From Curtobacterium pusillum (GTDB lineage: Bacteria > Actinomycetota > Actinomycetes > Actinomycetales > Microbacteriaceae), in contig CP018783.1 of assembly GCA_002025645.1 (NCBI GenBank), positions 3,906,001 to 3,970,000 on the forward strand: a stretch of 64,000 bases of DNA, written 5' to 3'. Below the pieces are notes generated by a model. It was not told the DNA's origin and did not search any database. It was given only the letters and a program-made list of their open reading frames with translations. Each line of letters begins with the position of its first letter. The stretch's first letter is position 1. Made by a program: the position numbers and the translations under genes. Below, piece after piece: positions 16,830 to 26,216 of the stretch.

Positions 16830-17309
16830 ATGCCAGAACCAGTGGTCCCGCAGCCGGAAGGTCAGAAGACCCCTGAGCAGCGGCTGGTCGACACCACACT
16901 GACCTTCAGCATGGACATGGGCGCGGCGTTGACCGCCGAGTCCGGTGTGTCCGCCGAGGAGCGTGAGGCGATCAACGCCCTGCCCTCCGGGTCGGCGCTG
17001 CTCGTGGTCCGTCGTGGTCCGAACGTCGGTGCGCGCTTCCTGCTCGACTCGGACGTCACCACGGCGGGGCGACACCCCGACGCCGACATCTTCCTCGACG
17101 ACGTCACCGTTTCACGCAAGCACGCGCAGTTCCTCCGGCACGGCACGGCCTTCAGCGTGAAGGACAACGGGTCGCTCAACGGCACGTACTTCGACGGTGA
17201 CCGCATCGACGAAGCGCCGCTCACCGACGGGTCCGAGGTCCAGGTCGGCAAGTTCCGCCTGACCTTCTACGCCTCCCGGGTCGACCTGGCGCGCCTGGCG
17301 AACGCGTAG
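16830..17309 (+). CDS. garA: FHA-domain regulator, GarA/OdhI type
   Basis: A 159-residue protein. The N-terminal tail carries VDTTLTF with Thr22-Thr23, at the place of the ETTS phosphorylation motif of GarA/OdhI; residues about 55-150 form an FHA domain with GRHPDADIFLDDVTVSRKHAQF and NGSLNGTYFDG. In relatives the unphosphorylated protein inhibits 2-oxoglutarate dehydrogenase and controls glutamate metabolism, and phosphorylation closes the domain on its own tail. The ATG follows AGAGGAGGAGG. It is first in an operon with ftsR, whose start overlaps its stop. A kinase that could modify it lies at 29743-31791. Confidence 0.92.
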   Translation: MPEPVVPQPEGQKTPEQRLVDTTLTFSMDMGAALTAESGVSAEEREAINALPSGSALLVVRRGPNVGARFLLDSDVTTAGRHPDADIFLDDVTVSRKHAQFLRHGTAFSVKDNGSLNGTYFDGDRIDEAPLTDGSEVQVGKFRLTFYASRVDLARLANA

Positions 17310-18013
17310 TGGCCGGACGGTCCTCCGCGGCCCGGGCGGGGTCCGCGGTACCGGACCTGCTCACGATCGGGCAGGTCCTCGCACGCCTCAAGCCGGAGTT
17401 CCCGGACCTGTCGGGGTCGAAGCTGCGCTTCCTCGAGGAACGCGAGCTCGTCACGCCGATCCGGACCGCCAGCGGCTACCGGAAGTTCTCGGCGGCGGAC
17501 CTCGACCGACTCCGGGTCATCCTCGGGCTGCAGCGCGACCACTACCTCCCGCTCAAGGTCATCAAGGACTACCTCGCCGACCTCGACGCCGGGCGCGACC
17601 CGGTGCTGCCGGGTGGTGGTGACGCGCCGAAGCCGTCGATCCTCGGGCGTGAGCGCCGCTACACCCGCGACGAGACCGTCCGCGCGGCCGGAGCGTCACC
17701 GATGCTCCTCGCCGACGCGGTCTCCGCCTCGCTGCTGCCCGCCGCCGACACCTACGGCGAGGACGCCGTGGGCGTCCTCAAGGCGCTCGTGGAACTGCAG
17801 CGCACCGGCATCGAACCGCGGCACCTCCGCACCATGCGCAGCGTCGCCGAGCGAGAGGTCGGGCTCATCGAGTCGGCCCTCATGCCGGTGTCCCGCCGCG
17901 GCGACGCGACCTCGCGGGCGAAGGCGACCGAGCTCGCGCGGGAGATCGCCGGGCACCTCGAAGTGATCCGGTCGAACCTCATCCGGACGGCGATCGGGCG
18001 TCTCGACGCATGA
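17309..18013 (+). CDS. ftsR: MerR-family regulator, FtsR-like
   Basis: A 234-residue protein. The N-terminal winged helix has LTIGQVLARLKPEFPDLSGS, KLRFLEERELVTPIRTASGY and RKFSAADLDRLRVILGLQRD, the long variant typical of FtsR, which in Corynebacterium glutamicum activates ftsZ. The C-terminal half is helical and of unknown ligand specificity. The GTG overlaps the garA stop by one base. The gene order garA-ftsR-second MerR is conserved in actinobacteria. A possible target dyad lies before ftsZ at 50978-50994. Confidence 0.85.
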   Translation: MAGRSSAARAGSAVPDLLTIGQVLARLKPEFPDLSGSKLRFLEERELVTPIRTASGYRKFSAADLDRLRVILGLQRDHYLPLKVIKDYLADLDAGRDPVLPGGGDAPKPSILGRERRYTRDETVRAAGASPMLLADAVSASLLPAADTYGEDAVGVLKALVELQRTGIEPRHLRTMRSVAEREVGLIESALMPVSRRGDATSRAKATELAREIAGHLEVIRSNLIRTAIGRLDA

Positions 18014-18163
18014 CCTCGTGAGGCGTATCCTCGACACGCCGGACGCGCCGAGTCGGATGTCCCGCGCCGGAGCGGTTCGAGTCGCTACCGTGGACCTCGG
18101 AACAACTCTCAACCCGTCATTGAACGTTCGGATGAGAGCTCGATCGTCGTGGAAGGCAGCCTG

Positions 18164-18724
18164 ATGAGTGGGAACGACACCCCCGGCACCGAGTCGGAGA
18201 TGACCCGGTACGACCTCGGGCTGCTCTTCACCGACGGCCTGCCCGAGCACGACGAGCAGAACGGGTACCGCGGCACCGTCGCTGCCCGTGCCGCCGGGAT
18301 CTCGTACCGGCAGCTCGACTACTGGGCCCGGACCGAACTCGTCGAGCCGACGATCCGCGGGGCCGCCGGCTCCGGGTCGCAGCGTCTCTACGGGTTCCGC
18401 GACATCCTCGTGCTCAAGCTCGTGAAGCGCCTGCTCGACACGGGCATCTCCCTCCAGCAGATCCGCACCGCCGTGAACCAGCTGCGCGAGTCGGGCGTGT
18501 CGGACCTCGCCCAGACGACGCTGATGTCCGACGGTGCCTCGGTGTACCTGTGCACCTCCGACGACGAGGTCATCGACCTGGTCTCCCGCGGGCAGGGCGT
18601 GTTCGGCATCGCCGTGGGCAAGGTCCTGCGCGAGGTCGAGAGCTCCCTCGTCGAGCTCGACGCGACGCCCGCGGCCGACCCCGACGACGAGCTCGCTGCC
18701 CGCCGGGCGTCCCGCGCTTCCTAG
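18164..18724 (+). CDS. Second MerR-family regulator
   Basis: A 186-residue protein with a MerR winged helix near residues 35-110: GISYRQLDYWARTELVEPTI, SGSQRLYGFRDILVLKLVKR and LDTGISLQQIRTAVNQLRE. The short C-terminal part (SVYLCTSDDEVIDLVSRGQG) is conserved in the actinobacterial garA neighbourhood. It resembles Rv1828-type regulators. The ATG is preceded by GGAAGG. A 150-base leader separates it from ftsR and contains an 8-base palindrome GAACGTTC at 18122-18129, so it may have its own promoter. Confidence 0.85.
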   Translation: MSGNDTPGTESEMTRYDLGLLFTDGLPEHDEQNGYRGTVAARAAGISYRQLDYWARTELVEPTIRGAAGSGSQRLYGFRDILVLKLVKRLLDTGISLQQIRTAVNQLRESGVSDLAQTTLMSDGASVYLCTSDDEVIDLVSRGQGVFGIAVGKVLREVESSLVELDATPAADPDDELAARRASRAS

Positions 18725-18740
18725 ACGCGCCCGCGCTCTC

Positions 18741-18845
18741 GTGCGGAGCGCGAGGTCTCACGTTCTGCCGCCTGCGTGCGGAGCGCGAGGTCTCACGTTC
18801 TGCCGCCTGCGTGCGGAGCGCGAGGTCTCACGTTCTGCCGCCTGG
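18741..18845. repeat. Three tandem copies of a 35-base unit (family B)
   Basis: The unit starting GTGCGGAGCGCGAGGTCTCA occurs at 18741-18775, 18776-18810 and 18811-18845, identical apart from the last base of the third copy. Each contains the half site AGGTCTCACGTTCTGCCGCC, related to repeats elsewhere in the window. There are no spacers, so this is not a CRISPR array. Confidence 0.93.
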
Positions 18846-19025
18846 ATGGCGTCGACGCGACACTTCGTGCGACCTCGGCGCACGCGTGCGGCGTGTTGCG
18901 CGACCGCGGCGTGACGACCGTGAGGTCGCGCGTTCTGCCGCCTGCGTGCCGACGCGGCTGCACATCATGCGACCTCAGCGCGTGCGTGCGGCGCGTTGCG
19001 CGACCTCGGCGGCTCGCGAACGGAA
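18846..19025. repeat. Degenerate family B palindromes
   Basis: After the tandem array come more divergent half sites in both orientations, such as GCGACACTTCGTGCGACCTC near 18860, AGGTCGCGCGTTCTGCCGCC near 18931 and CATCATGCGACCTCAGC near 18965. Together with the array they fill the whole gap between the convergent MerR and ParA genes, and no gene is visible. They may serve as a bidirectional terminator. Confidence 0.65.
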
Positions 19026-19036
19026 CGAGCGCTGCG

Positions 19037-19849
19037 CTACGCGGCGCCGCCCTCGGCGTAGGGGCCGATCTTGCCCGTGCGCATGATGCGCTCGAGCAGC
19101 TGGTCGAAGTTCCGCGCCATCTCCTGCGCCGACTCGCCGGGCCACACGTGCAGGGGCTTCGCGGCGCCCTGCGCCTGCTGCAGCGACGTGCGCTCGGGCA
19201 GCTGCGGCGAGAGCACCAGCGGGCCGAACATGTCCCGGAGCTCCTTGATGCGGAACTGGTGCTCGAGCGACTGCACGCGGGCACGGTTCACGATGATGCC
19301 GAGCGGCTGCAGGCGGGGGGAGAGGCCACGTCGGATCTCCTCGATCGCGCGGAGGGCACGGTCGGCGGCGGCCACCGAGAACAGCCCCGGCTCGGTGACG
19401 ACCGTCACGCGGTCGGACGCGGCCCAGGCGGTGCGGGTGAGGGCGTTGAGGGACGGCGCGCAGTCGATGAGGACGAGGTCGTAGTCCTGCTCGACGTTGG
19501 CGAGCGCTTCCTCGAGCTTCCAGATGTCCCGGATGGACGGGTGCGGCCCGTCGAAGTTGATGGCCGAGGGGGAACCGACCATGACGTCGATCTTGCCTTG
19601 GGAGCCCTTCGTCCAGCCGGACGGGGCGATCGCCTGACGGACGATCTTCTCCTTCGGGTTCTCGAGCACGTCGGCCACGTTGAGGTGGCCGGAGAGGTTG
19701 ATGTCGAGGCCGGTCGAGACGTCCGACTGCGGGTCGAGATCCACCACCAGCGTGCGCAGTCCCTTGGCGAACGCGGCCGAAGTCAGGCCGAGCGTCACCG
19801 TCGTCTTGCCGACACCACCCTTGAGGGAGCTCACGCTGAGTACATGCAC
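19037..19849 (-). CDS. ParA/MinD-family ATPase
   Basis: A 270-residue protein with a deviant Walker A motif KGGVGKTTVTLGL near the N-terminus, DLDPQSDVSTG (A') and LVLIDCAPSLNAL (Walker B), as in ParA. The GTG at 19847-19849 gives MHVLSVSSLKGG; a TTG three codons earlier is a weaker alternative. No parB follows, so this is probably an orphan ParA for positioning of a cellular cargo rather than the oriC segregation protein. It is divergent from pyc, with 60 bases between the starts. Confidence 0.88.
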   Translation of the reverse strand: MHVLSVSSLKGGVGKTTVTLGLTSAAFAKGLRTLVVDLDPQSDVSTGLDINLSGHLNVADVLENPKEKIVRQAIAPSGWTKGSQGKIDVMVGSPSAINFDGPHPSIRDIWKLEEALANVEQDYDLVLIDCAPSLNALTRTAWAASDRVTVVTEPGLFSVAAADRALRAIEEIRRGLSPRLQPLGIIVNRARVQSLEHQFRIKELRDMFGPLVLSPQLPERTSLQQAQGAAKPLHVWPGESAQEMARNFDQLLERIMRTGKIGPYAEGGAA

Positions 19850-19909
19850 GGTCAGCAACGTTACCGCCAGTAGGGTTGTCTCACCTCAACCCGGGCTGAA
19901 AGGGACCTC

Positions 19910-22900
19910 GTGTTCAGCAAGATCCTGGTCGCCAACCGTGGCGAGATCGCCATCCGTGCCTTCCGTGCCGCGTACGAGCTGGGGGCGCAGACCGTCGCCG
20001 TCTACCCGTACGAGGACCGCAACTCGCTGCACCGCCTCAAAGCGGACGAGGCCTACCTGATCGGGGAGCGCGGGCACCCCGTGCGCGCGTACCTCGACGT
20101 GTCGGAGATCGTCCGCGTGGCGCTCGAGTCCGGCGCCGACGCGATCTACCCGGGGTACGGCTTCCTGTCGGAGAACCCGGAGCTCGCCGCCGCCGCTGCC
20201 GCGAACGGCATCACGTTCATCGGCCCGGGCGAGCACGTGCTCGAGATGGCGGGCAACAAGGTCACCGCGAAGGAGCACGCGATCGCGGCCGGTGTCCCGG
20301 TCCTCGCGAGCACGCCGGCGAGCCGCGACATCGACGAACTCATCGCCGGCGCGGACGCCATCGGGTTCCCGGTGTTCGCGAAGGCCGTCGCCGGCGGTGG
20401 TGGCCGTGGCATGCGCCGGGTCGAGACGAAGCCCGAGCTGCGCGCTGCGCTCGAAGAGGCCATGCGCGAGGCCGACAGCGCCTTCGGGGACCCGACGATG
20501 TTCCTCGAGCAGGCCGTCATCCGGCCGCGGCACATCGAGGTGCAGATCCTCGCCGACGCCACGGGCACCGACGCGGGCACGATCCACCTGTTCGAGCGCG
20601 ACTGCTCGGTTCAGCGCCGCAACCAGAAGGTCGTCGAGATCGCACCGGCGCCGAACCTCGAGCCGTCGATCGCGCAGGCACTGCACCGTGACGCCGTGGC
20701 GTTCGCCCGGTCGATCGGGTACGTCAACGCCGGAACGGTGGAGTTCCTCCTCGACACCGAGGGCGAGCGGGCCGGCCAGCACGTCTTCATCGAGATGAAC
20801 CCGCGGATCCAGGTCGAGCACACCGTCACCGAAGAGGTCACGGACGTCGACCTCGTGCAGTCGCAGATGCGCATCGCCGCCGGGCAGACCCTCGGCGACC
20901 TCGGCCTGTCGCAGGACACCGTGAGCGTGCACGGCGCCGCACTGCAGACGCGCATCACGACCGAGGACCCGACGCAGGGCTTCCGCCCGGACACCGGCCG
21001 CATCACGACGTACCGCAGCCCGGGTGGCGCTGGCGTGCGTCTCGACGGCGGCACGGTCGCCACCGGCGCGCAGATCAGCCCGCACTTCGACTCGATGCTC
21101 GCGAAGATGACCTGCCGCGGGCGGGACTTCCCGGCCGCGGTCGCCCGTGCGAAGCGCGCCCTCGCCGAGTTCCGCATCCGCGGCGTCAGCACGAACATCC
21201 CGTTCCTGCAGGCCGTGCTCGAGGACCCGGACTTCGCCCACGGTGACGTCTCGACGAAGTTCATCGAGGAGCGTCCGCAGCTGTTCAGCGGGCACGTGTC
21301 GAAGGACCGCGGCACGAAGGTCCTCAACTGGCTCGCCGACGTGACCGTCAACAAGCCGAACGGCGAGCGGCGTCCGCAGACCGTCGAGCCGAGCGAGAAG
21401 CTCCCGACACTCGACCTGTCGGCACCCGTGCCCGCGGGCCAGCGCGACCTGCTCCGCGAGGTCGGACCGAGCGCCTGGGCGAAGGCCCTCCGCGACCAGA
21501 CCGCCCTCGCCGTCACCGAGACGACGATGCGCGACGCCCACCAGTCGCTGCTCGCCACCCGCGTCCGCACGAAGGACCTCGTCGCCGTCGCCCCGCACGT
21601 GGCCCGGCTCACCCCGCAGCTGCTCAGCGTCGAAGCCTGGGGCGGCGCGACGTACGACGTCGCCCTGCGTTTCCTCGGCGAGGACCCGTGGGAGCGTCTG
21701 GCGTCCCTGCGCGAGGCGATGCCGAACATCCCGATCCAGATGCTGCTCCGCGGCCGGAACACCGTGGGCTACACGCCGTACCCGACCGAGGTGACGGACG
21801 TGTTCGTCGCCGAGGCCGCCGCGACGGGCGTCGACGTCTTCCGCGTGTTCGACGCCCTGAACGACGTCAGCCAGCTCCGTCCGGCGCTCGAGGCCGTCCT
21901 GGCGACCGACACCGCCGTGGCCGAGGCGGCGCTCTGCTACACCGCCGACCTCCTCGACCCGGCCGAGGACCTCTACACGCTCGACTACTACCTCCGACTC
22001 GCGGAGCAGATGGTCGAGGCCGGCGCACACGTCATCGGCATCAAGGACATGGCCGGGCTGCTCCGCGCCGGGGCTGCCGAGAAGCTCGTCACCGCGCTGC
22101 GCGAGCGGTTCGACCAGCCCGTGCACGTGCACACGCACGACACCGCCGGCGGACAGCTCGCGACGCTCCTGGCAGCCTCCAGGGCCGGTGCCGACGCGGT
22201 GGACGTCGCCGCGGCGCCGATGGCCGGGACCACCAGCCAGCCGAGCATGTCCGCCCTCGTCGCGGCCCTGGCGCACACCGACCGCGACACCGGCATCTCG
22301 CTGAGTGCGGTCGGCGACCTCGAGCCGTACTGGGAGGCCGTGCGCCGTGCCTACGCCCCGTTCGAGTCCGGGCTGCCCGGGCCGACGGGTCGCGTCTACA
22401 AGCACGAGATCCCGGGTGGCCAGCTGTCGAACCTCCGCCAGCAGGCCATCGCCCTCGGGCTCGGCGACCGCTTCGAGCAGGTCGAGGACTGGTACGCCGA
22501 GGCGAACCGGATCCTCGGGCGCCCGACCAAGGTCACGCCGTCCTCGAAGGTCGTCGGCGACCTCGCGCTGCAGCTGGCGGCCGTCAACGCCGACCCGGTG
22601 GACTTCGAGCAGAACCCGCAGAAGTACGACATCCCGGACTCCGTGATCGGCTTCATGGCCGGCGAGCTCGGCGACCTGCCGGGTGGCTGGCCCGAGCCGT
22701 TCCGGTCGAAGGTGCTCGAGGGCCGTGACGTCACGCCGACGATCACGCCGGTACCTGATGCCGAGCGGGCCAACCTGACCAAGGAAGGTCCCGAACGTCG
22801 GAGCGCGCTCAACCGCCTGCTCTTCCCGCAGCCCACGCAGCAGTTCGAGCGCGTCCGCGAGCAGTACGGCGACCTGTCCGTCGTGCCGACCGTCGACTAC

Positions 22901-23320
22901 CTCTACGGTCTCCGTCCCGGCCAGGAGCACACCGTGCCGCTGGGCAAGGGCGTGAACCTGTTCGTCGGGCTCGAGGCGATCGGCGAGGCCGACGACCGCG
23001 GCGTCCGCACGGTCATGGCGACGATGAACGGGCAGCTCCGCCCGGTGTACGTCCGTGACCGCTCGATCGAGGTCGAGACGAAGGCCGCCGAGAAGGCGGA
23101 CAAGTCCGACCCGAAGCACGTCGCGGCACCGTTCTCCGGTGTCGTGACGCTCAAGGTCGCCGTCGGTGACGTCGTCGAGGCCGGTCAGGCCGTGGCGAGC
23201 ATCGAGGCGATGAAGATGGAAGCGGCCATCACGGCGCCCGTGTCGGGCACCGTCGGCCGTCTCGCGATCCCGGCGACCCAGCAGGTGGACGCCGGCGACC
23301 TCCTGGTGGTGCTGCAGTAA
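19910..23320 (+). CDS. pyc: Pyruvate carboxylase
   Basis: An 1136-residue single-chain enzyme that makes oxaloacetate from pyruvate, bicarbonate and ATP. The order is a biotin carboxylase domain ([16 protein letters not shown] at the start, glycine-rich ATP loop [26 protein letters not shown]), a carboxyltransferase barrel ([16 protein letters not shown], metal-binding [10 protein letters not shown]) and a C-terminal biotinyl domain with EAMKMEA, Lys1102 being the biotin site. The length is normal. The GTG has AAAGGGA upstream. TAGGGT at 19871-19876 could be its -10. Peptide deformylase follows within two bases. Confidence 0.97.
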   Translation: MFSKILVANRGEIAIRAFRAAYELGAQTVAVYPYEDRNSLHRLKADEAYLIGERGHPVRAYLDVSEIVRVALESGADAIYPGYGFLSENPELAAAAAANGITFIGPGEHVLEMAGNKVTAKEHAIAAGVPVLASTPASRDIDELIAGADAIGFPVFAKAVAGGGGRGMRRVETKPELRAALEEAMREADSAFGDPTMFLEQAVIRPRHIEVQILADATGTDAGTIHLFERDCSVQRRNQKVVEIAPAPNLEPSIAQALHRDAVAFARSIGYVNAGTVEFLLDTEGERAGQHVFIEMNPRIQVEHTVTEEVTDVDLVQSQMRIAAGQTLGDLGLSQDTVSVHGAALQTRITTEDPTQGFRPDTGRITTYRSPGGAGVRLDGGTVATGAQISPHFDSMLAKMTCRGRDFPAAVARAKRALAEFRIRGVSTNIPFLQAVLEDPDFAHGDVSTKFIEERPQLFSGHVSKDRGTKVLNWLADVTVNKPNGERRPQTVEPSEKLPTLDLSAPVPAGQRDLLREVGPSAWAKALRDQTALAVTETTMRDAHQSLLATRVRTKDLVAVAPHVARLTPQLLSVEAWGGATYDVALRFLGEDPWERLASLREAMPNIPIQMLLRGRNTVGYTPYPTEVTDVFVAEAAATGVDVFRVFDALNDVSQLRPALEAVLATDTAVAEAALCYTADLLDPAEDLYTLDYYLRLAEQMVEAGAHVIGIKDMAGLLRAGAAEKLVTALRERFDQPVHVHTHDTAGGQLATLLAASRAGADAVDVAAAPMAGTTSQPSMSALVAALAHTDRDTGISLSAVGDLEPYWEAVRRAYAPFESGLPGPTGRVYKHEIPGGQLSNLRQQAIALGLGDRFEQVEDWYAEANRILGRPTKVTPSSKVVGDLALQLAAVNADPVDFEQNPQKYDIPDSVIGFMAGELGDLPGGWPEPFRSKVLEGRDVTPTITPVPDAERANLTKEGPERRSALNRLLFPQPTQQFERVREQYGDLSVVPTVDYLYGLRPGQEHTVPLGKGVNLFVGLEAIGEADDRGVRTVMATMNGQLRPVYVRDRSIEVETKAAEKADKSDPKHVAAPFSGVVTLKVAVGDVVEAGQAVASIEAMKMEAAITAPVSGTVGRLAIPATQQVDAGDLLVVLQ

Positions 23321-23321
23321 C

Positions 23322-23825
23322 GTGACCGTCCGTCCCATCCGCCTGTTCGGCGACCCCGTCCTCCGTTCGCCGTCCGACCCGATCCGACCCGAGGCGCTCG
23401 GGAGCAGCGGCATCCGCGACCTCGTGCAGGACCTGGTCGACACCGTCAAGGAGCCCGGCCGCGCCGGTGTCGCCGCACCGCAGATCGGTGTGGGGCTGCG
23501 CGCCTTCTCGTACAACGTCGACGGCGAGGTCGGCTACGTCCTCAACCCCGAGATCGTCGAGGTGTCGGGGGAGCCGGAGCTCATGGACGAGGGCTGCCTC
23601 TCCGTCCCCGGCCTGTCGTACCCGACGCGCCGGTACCCGTACGCGAAGGTCCGCGGCGTCGACGTCGACGGGGCCGAGGTCGTGCTCGAGGGCACCGGGC
23701 TCATGGCCGAGGCGCTGCAGCACGAGGTCGACCACCTCGGCGGCACCGTGTACGTCATGACGCTCGACCCGGAGGTCCGGCGGCAGGCGCTCCGCGACAT
23801 CCGCGAGCAGGACTGGTTCCACTGA
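23322..23825 (+). CDS. def: Peptide deformylase
   Basis: A 167-residue enzyme that removes the formyl group from nascent proteins. All three motifs are present: [19 protein letters not shown] (metal-binding Cys) and QHEVDHLGG (HExxH). The GTG lies one base after the pyc stop, so the genes are probably co-transcribed. The length is normal for actinobacteria. A second deformylase may exist elsewhere; this one has complete catalytic residues. Confidence 0.95.
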   Translation: MTVRPIRLFGDPVLRSPSDPIRPEALGSSGIRDLVQDLVDTVKEPGRAGVAAPQIGVGLRAFSYNVDGEVGYVLNPEIVEVSGEPELMDEGCLSVPGLSYPTRRYPYAKVRGVDVDGAEVVLEGTGLMAEALQHEVDHLGGTVYVMTLDPEVRRQALRDIREQDWFH

Positions 23826-23960
23826 CGTCCCGGACAACACTGACGGTTGCAAGGAAGGTGACACCCCCACGGGGGATTGTCGCTTTGTCCTGACGAAGAG
23901 GTACCGTGCTGCTGTCGGCTTCCCACCGACACCCTTTCCCACACCCCCAGGACACCCAGC

Positions 23961-24092
23961 ATGACCGCTCAGAACGACGAGCTCAGCTCGCACCGCACTC
24001 GCACCAACCGTCGCCCCGCCGAGGTCCCGGTCACGACCTCCTCGACGGCCGTCCTCGACGCCCCGGATGCGCAGCAGACGCTCGAACACTGA
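23961..24092 (+). CDS. Small hypothetical protein
   Basis: A 43-residue ORF beginning MTAQNDELSSHRTRTNRRP and rich in Thr, Ala and Pro, with no membrane segment or recognisable family. There is only a weak purine-rich site before the ATG. The 135-base gap upstream has a C/G hairpin (ACCCCCACGGGGGA near 23862) and a possible promoter (TTGTCG ... TACCGT), so a short independent transcript is plausible. Coding is uncertain. Confidence 0.4.
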   Translation: MTAQNDELSSHRTRTNRRPAEVPVTTSSTAVLDAPDAQQTLEH

Positions 24093-24153
24093 CCGCGCAG
24101 CAGACGCCGTCGCGCTGACCCGACAGCGGGTCGCGCCCCGCGCGCAGCGGTGA

Positions 24154-24206
24154 CCGCCTGGAGGCCCGGATCACGTCCCAGGGACGTGATCCGGGCCTCC
24201 AGGCGG
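24154..24206. repeat. Perfect 26-base inverted repeat, family C variant
   Basis: Two perfectly complementary 26-base arms, starting CCGCCTGGAGGCCCGGATCA, are separated by a single base. The arm is a CTGGAGGC-family sequence whose inner part (GGATCACGTCCC) resembles a half copy within murF at about 42606. It lies between a small ORF and the convergent acyl-CoA ligase gene and would form a very stable hairpin. Confidence 0.9.
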
Positions 24207-24246
24207 TTGCGCCGGAAGGCGGTTGCGCCGGAAGGCGGTCGCGCCG
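24205..24246. repeat. Short tandem repeat, 16-base unit
   Basis: GGTTGCGCCGGAAGGC occurs twice in a row from 24205 and is followed by a partial, slightly changed third copy, ending just before the acyl-CoA ligase stop codon. It overlaps the end of the preceding palindrome by two bases. No function is evident. Confidence 0.8.
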
Positions 24247-24250
24247 GACC

Positions 24251-26095
24251 CTAGCCGCGGCGGCGGCGACCCTCGACGACGGGCGTCGCCGTGGTCTGCA
24301 CCTTCGAGCCCGAGTAGATGTGCTCGATGTCCGCAGCGAAGTCCTTCACGACCACCGCCCGCTTGATCGTCAGCTTCGGGGTGAGGTGCCCGGACGCCTC
24401 GGTCAGGTCGGTGTCGAGGATCGTGAACGACCGCACCGACTCGGCCCGCGAGACGCGCTGGTTGGCGGCGTCGATCGCCTCCTGGACGGCCTGGTGGACC
24501 CGCTCGTCGTAGGCGGCCTCGTGCGGGGTGAGCGCCGGGGTGATCCCGCGTGTCTCGCACCATCCGGCGAGCATGTCCCGGTCGAGCGTGACGAGGGCCG
24601 CGACGAACGGCTTGCCCTCGCCGACGACGACGACCTGCCCCACGATCGGGTGCTCGCGGATGCCGTCCTCGAGCGGTGCCGGGGCGACGTTCTTGCCGCT
24701 CGCGGTGACGATGAGCTCCTTGGCGCGCCCGGTGACGGTGAGGATGCCGTCGGCGTCGAGCCGCCCGAGGTCGCCGGTGTGGAACCAGCCGTCGGGCTTG
24801 GCCTTCGCGGTCGCCTCGTCGTTCCGCCAGTACCGGTCGAACACGTCGACGCCGCGGATGAGGATCTCGTCGTCGTCCGCGATCCGGATCTCCACGCCGG
24901 GGAGTGCCCGACCGACGCTGCCGATCCGGAGTTCGCCGGCGCGGTTCACGGTCGCGGGGGCGGTCGTCTCGGTGAGGCCGTAGCCCTCGAGGATGAGCAC
25001 GCCGATCGACCGGAAGAAGTGCGACAGCCGCGGGGAGAGCGGCGCCGAGCCACTGATCGCGTACTGCACCCGTCCGCCGATCGCGTCGCGGAGCTTGCCG
25101 TAGACGAGCTTGTCGAACAGCTTGAAGCGCAGGGCGAGCCCGAGCGGCACCTTCCCCTTCGCGAGTGCCTCGGAGTGGGCGACGGCGGTCCGGGCGGCGG
25201 CGCGGAAGACGTTGCCCTTGCCGCCGAGGTCGGCCTTCTGCTCGGCCGAGTTGTAGATCTTCTCGAACACGCGCGGGACGGCGAGCAGGAAGGTCGGCTT
25301 GAACGTCGACACCGCCTGCATGAGGTCCTTCGTGTCGGGCTCGTGGCCGACCAGGACACCCTCGGCGACGCTCATCGCGGCGATGAACCGCGCGAAGACG
25401 TGGGCCATCGGGATGAACAGCAGCGTGGAGGCGTCGTCCGCGACGACCTCGGGCATCGCCTCGGACGCACCCTCGACGGTCGCGGTGAAGTTGTCGTGCC
25501 GGAGCACGCAGCCCTTCGGGCGGCCGGTCGTGCCCGAGGTGTAGATGATCGTGGCGTCGTCGTGGCCGTGCACGTCGGCGGTGCGGGCGTCGAGCTCGGC
25601 GTCGGTGACGTCCTCGCCGAGCCGGGTCAGGTCGTCGAGGCCGCCGCCGTCGATCGTCCAGTGCTGCCCGAGGTGCGGCAGGTCCGGCGCGATGGAGGCG
25701 ACGCGGCGTGCGTGCTCCTCCTGCTCGACGACGATCGCGACGGACTCGGAGTCGGACAGGATCCAGCGGACCTGGTCGGGCGAGCTGGTCTCGTACACGG
25801 GGACGGACACCAGGCCGGCGGTCCACACGGCGAAGTCGACGAGCGTCCACTCGAGGCGCGTGCGCGACAGGATCGCCACGTGGGCACCTGGTTCGAGGCC
25901 GGCGGCGACGAAGCCCTTCGCGATCCCGCGGACCCGACGGTGGACGTCGCCCGCGCTGATCGTGGTCCACGTGTCGCCGTGGCGCTCGGCCAGGATCGGC
26001 CGGTCCGGCGTCTTCCTGGCCCGCTCGGAGAGCAGGCGCGCGGCTGAGCCGTGGTCGGGTGCGGTGATCGGGGTTGGGTGCCGCTGATCGTTCAC
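24251..26095 (-). CDS. Long-chain fatty-acid-CoA ligase (FadD15-like)
   Basis: A 614-residue AMP-forming enzyme that activates fatty acids with ATP and CoA. Motifs: the P-loop ATIIYTSGTTGRPKGCVL, EGYGLTETTAPATVN, the WFHTGDLGRLDADG region, and TGRAKELIVTASGKNVAP near the C-terminus with the hinge and catalytic Lys region. It matches the long bacterial FadD15/FAA1-like class. The GTG at 26093-26095 is preceded by AAGGGAG at good spacing; longer upstream frames run into the divergent glucokinase promoter. Confidence 0.93.
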   Translation of the reverse strand: MNDQRHPTPITAPDHGSAARLLSERARKTPDRPILAERHGDTWTTISAGDVHRRVRGIAKGFVAAGLEPGAHVAILSRTRLEWTLVDFAVWTAGLVSVPVYETSSPDQVRWILSDSESVAIVVEQEEHARRVASIAPDLPHLGQHWTIDGGGLDDLTRLGEDVTDAELDARTADVHGHDDATIIYTSGTTGRPKGCVLRHDNFTATVEGASEAMPEVVADDASTLLFIPMAHVFARFIAAMSVAEGVLVGHEPDTKDLMQAVSTFKPTFLLAVPRVFEKIYNSAEQKADLGGKGNVFRAAARTAVAHSEALAKGKVPLGLALRFKLFDKLVYGKLRDAIGGRVQYAISGSAPLSPRLSHFFRSIGVLILEGYGLTETTAPATVNRAGELRIGSVGRALPGVEIRIADDDEILIRGVDVFDRYWRNDEATAKAKPDGWFHTGDLGRLDADGILTVTGRAKELIVTASGKNVAPAPLEDGIREHPIVGQVVVVGEGKPFVAALVTLDRDMLAGWCETRGITPALTPHEAAYDERVHQAVQEAIDAANQRVSRAESVRSFTILDTDLTEASGHLTPKLTIKRAVVVKDFAADIEHIYSGSKVQTTATPVVEGRRRRG

Positions 26096-26173
26096 GGTGA
26101 CTCCCTTGTCGGCCGGTTCGATTCGAGTGCGCCTCATCGTCGAGGCGACACCGCCAGCATAGGGCGCGGTGGC

Positions 26174-26208
26174 GTGCGTTCCATGTGGACGCACGGAACC
26201 GGTAGGCT
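26174..26208 (+). promoter_or_regulatory. Putative promoter and operator of the glucokinase gene
   Basis: TAGGCT at 26203-26208 lies 8 bases before the GTG of the ROK gene, the spacing expected of a -10 box for a leaderless or nearly leaderless mRNA. An imperfect 21-base dyad with GTGCGT and ACGCAC ends (26174-26194) covers the -35 area and could be an operator. Confidence 0.5.
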
Positions 26209-26216
26209 CGATCCTC

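Noticed and set aside
18122..18129. GAACGTTC as a LexA/SOS box
   Set aside because: The actinobacterial SOS box needs a spacer between the GAAC and GTTC halves; here they touch, and the downstream gene is a MerR regulator with no SOS link.
18741..18845. CRISPR-like direct repeats
   Set aside because: The three 35-base units are directly adjacent with no spacers, and no cas genes are in the window.
19037..19849. ParA as part of the chromosome partition locus near oriC
   Set aside because: There is no parB, gidB, rnpA or dnaA nearby, and the neighbourhood is garA-ftsR-pyc.
19886..23515. A 1209-codon reading frame on the minus strand opposite pyruvate carboxylase
   Set aside because: It is a GC-rich shadow of pyc: Arg/Val/Asp-rich, low complexity, no family features. 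The same applies to long opposite-strand frames over dnaE, murE and the glycosyltransferase.
23830..23960. Riboswitch before the small ORF at 23961
   Set aside because: Only one small C/G hairpin is visible; no known aptamer core was recognised.
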